Part shown: positions 63,870 through 64,000 of the stretch, piece by piece | How the letters are laid out: each line of letters starts with the position of its first letter | How positions within the stretch are numbered: the first letter of the stretch is position 1 | Assembly: GCA_021399435.1 (NCBI GenBank) | Contig: JAJTUP010000115.1 | Span: forward strand, 96,275-160,274 | Reading direction: 5' to 3' | Source of the DNA: Diaporthe sp. PMI_573 | Lineage: Eukaryota > Ascomycota > Sordariomycetes > Diaporthales > Diaporthaceae | DNA: 64,000 nt | The notes under the pieces: model-generated | The model's database searches: none | Seen by the model: only the letters and a program-made list of their open reading frames with translations | Told to the model about the DNA's origin: nothing | Position numbers and translations under genes: made by a program

Positions 63870-64000
63870 AAGAACATGATTCCACATGGAGGGGAACGGG
63901 GCTAATATACCTTTGCTTTAGGTAGGATTTAAAGAGCTGATAGCGAACAGGTATGCAGTGTATCTATGAGTTCGGGCCGTTGTTCTGGACTTTTGGCGGA

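Overview
The window looks like an accessory, transposon-rich stretch of a filamentous ascomycete genome, probably Sordariomycete-like. The grounds are short GT-AG introns (46-141 nt) with CTAAC-type branch sites, a Tad1-like LINE, hAT, pogo and Tc1/mariner DNA transposons, a FunK1-type kinase, a DUF3455 secreted protein and a highly reducing polyketide synthase. The species cannot be named from the sequence. No rRNA, tRNA, CRISPR array or telomeric repeat was recognised.

Layout. 1-5545 is a nearly complete LINE with overlapping gag-like ORF1 and endonuclease/RT ORF2. 5.6-8.9 kb holds a solo LTR, a TA-flanked miniature element and a decayed ORF. 8986-10241 is an inverted duplication of the 5' part of an unknown gene. 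11970-16340 is a hAT transposon with its 8-bp target duplication, split by a nested 1.1 kb element with its own 8-bp duplication. 16.3-22.7 kb is sparse: one finger-bearing ORF and a 5'-truncated Rad50/SMC-like ATPase. 22.7-27.6 kb holds a membrane-protein gene whose upstream region forms one arm of a perfect palindrome with 2034-bp arms. 28-33 kb has small ORFs, a DUF3455 secreted-protein gene and a gypsy integrase scrap. 34.2-37.4 kb is a six-exon 2-oxoglutarate/Fe(II) oxygenase gene with one frameshift. 37.6-38.8 kb is a hAT-like miniature element. 39.1-42.1 kb mixes broken sirtuin, CorA-like and Argonaute pieces with a 15-bp minisatellite. 43.3-48.6 kb holds pogo and hAT remains, including a second copy of the nested 1.1 kb element. 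50.5-51.6 kb holds an NmrA-like 5' fragment and a truncated FunK1 kinase.

51.7-62.4 kb is a small biosynthetic locus. A reducing PKS (KS-AT-DH-degenerate MT-ER-KR-ACP, no release domain) is on the minus strand, and a BAHD-type acyltransferase is divergently transcribed from it. A TA-flanked, deleted Tc1/mariner element sits between them. The acyltransferase could acylate or off-load the PKS product; this is inference from adjacency.

Several genes carry single-base indels, often in homopolymers. Ten lie in the KS-AT part of the PKS and none in its last 5 kb. Others are in the sirtuin, oxygenase, kinase and ATPase genes, and a G11 tract disturbs the membrane-protein start. The window alone cannot separate recent decay from consensus error, so broken-gene calls should be read with that in mind.
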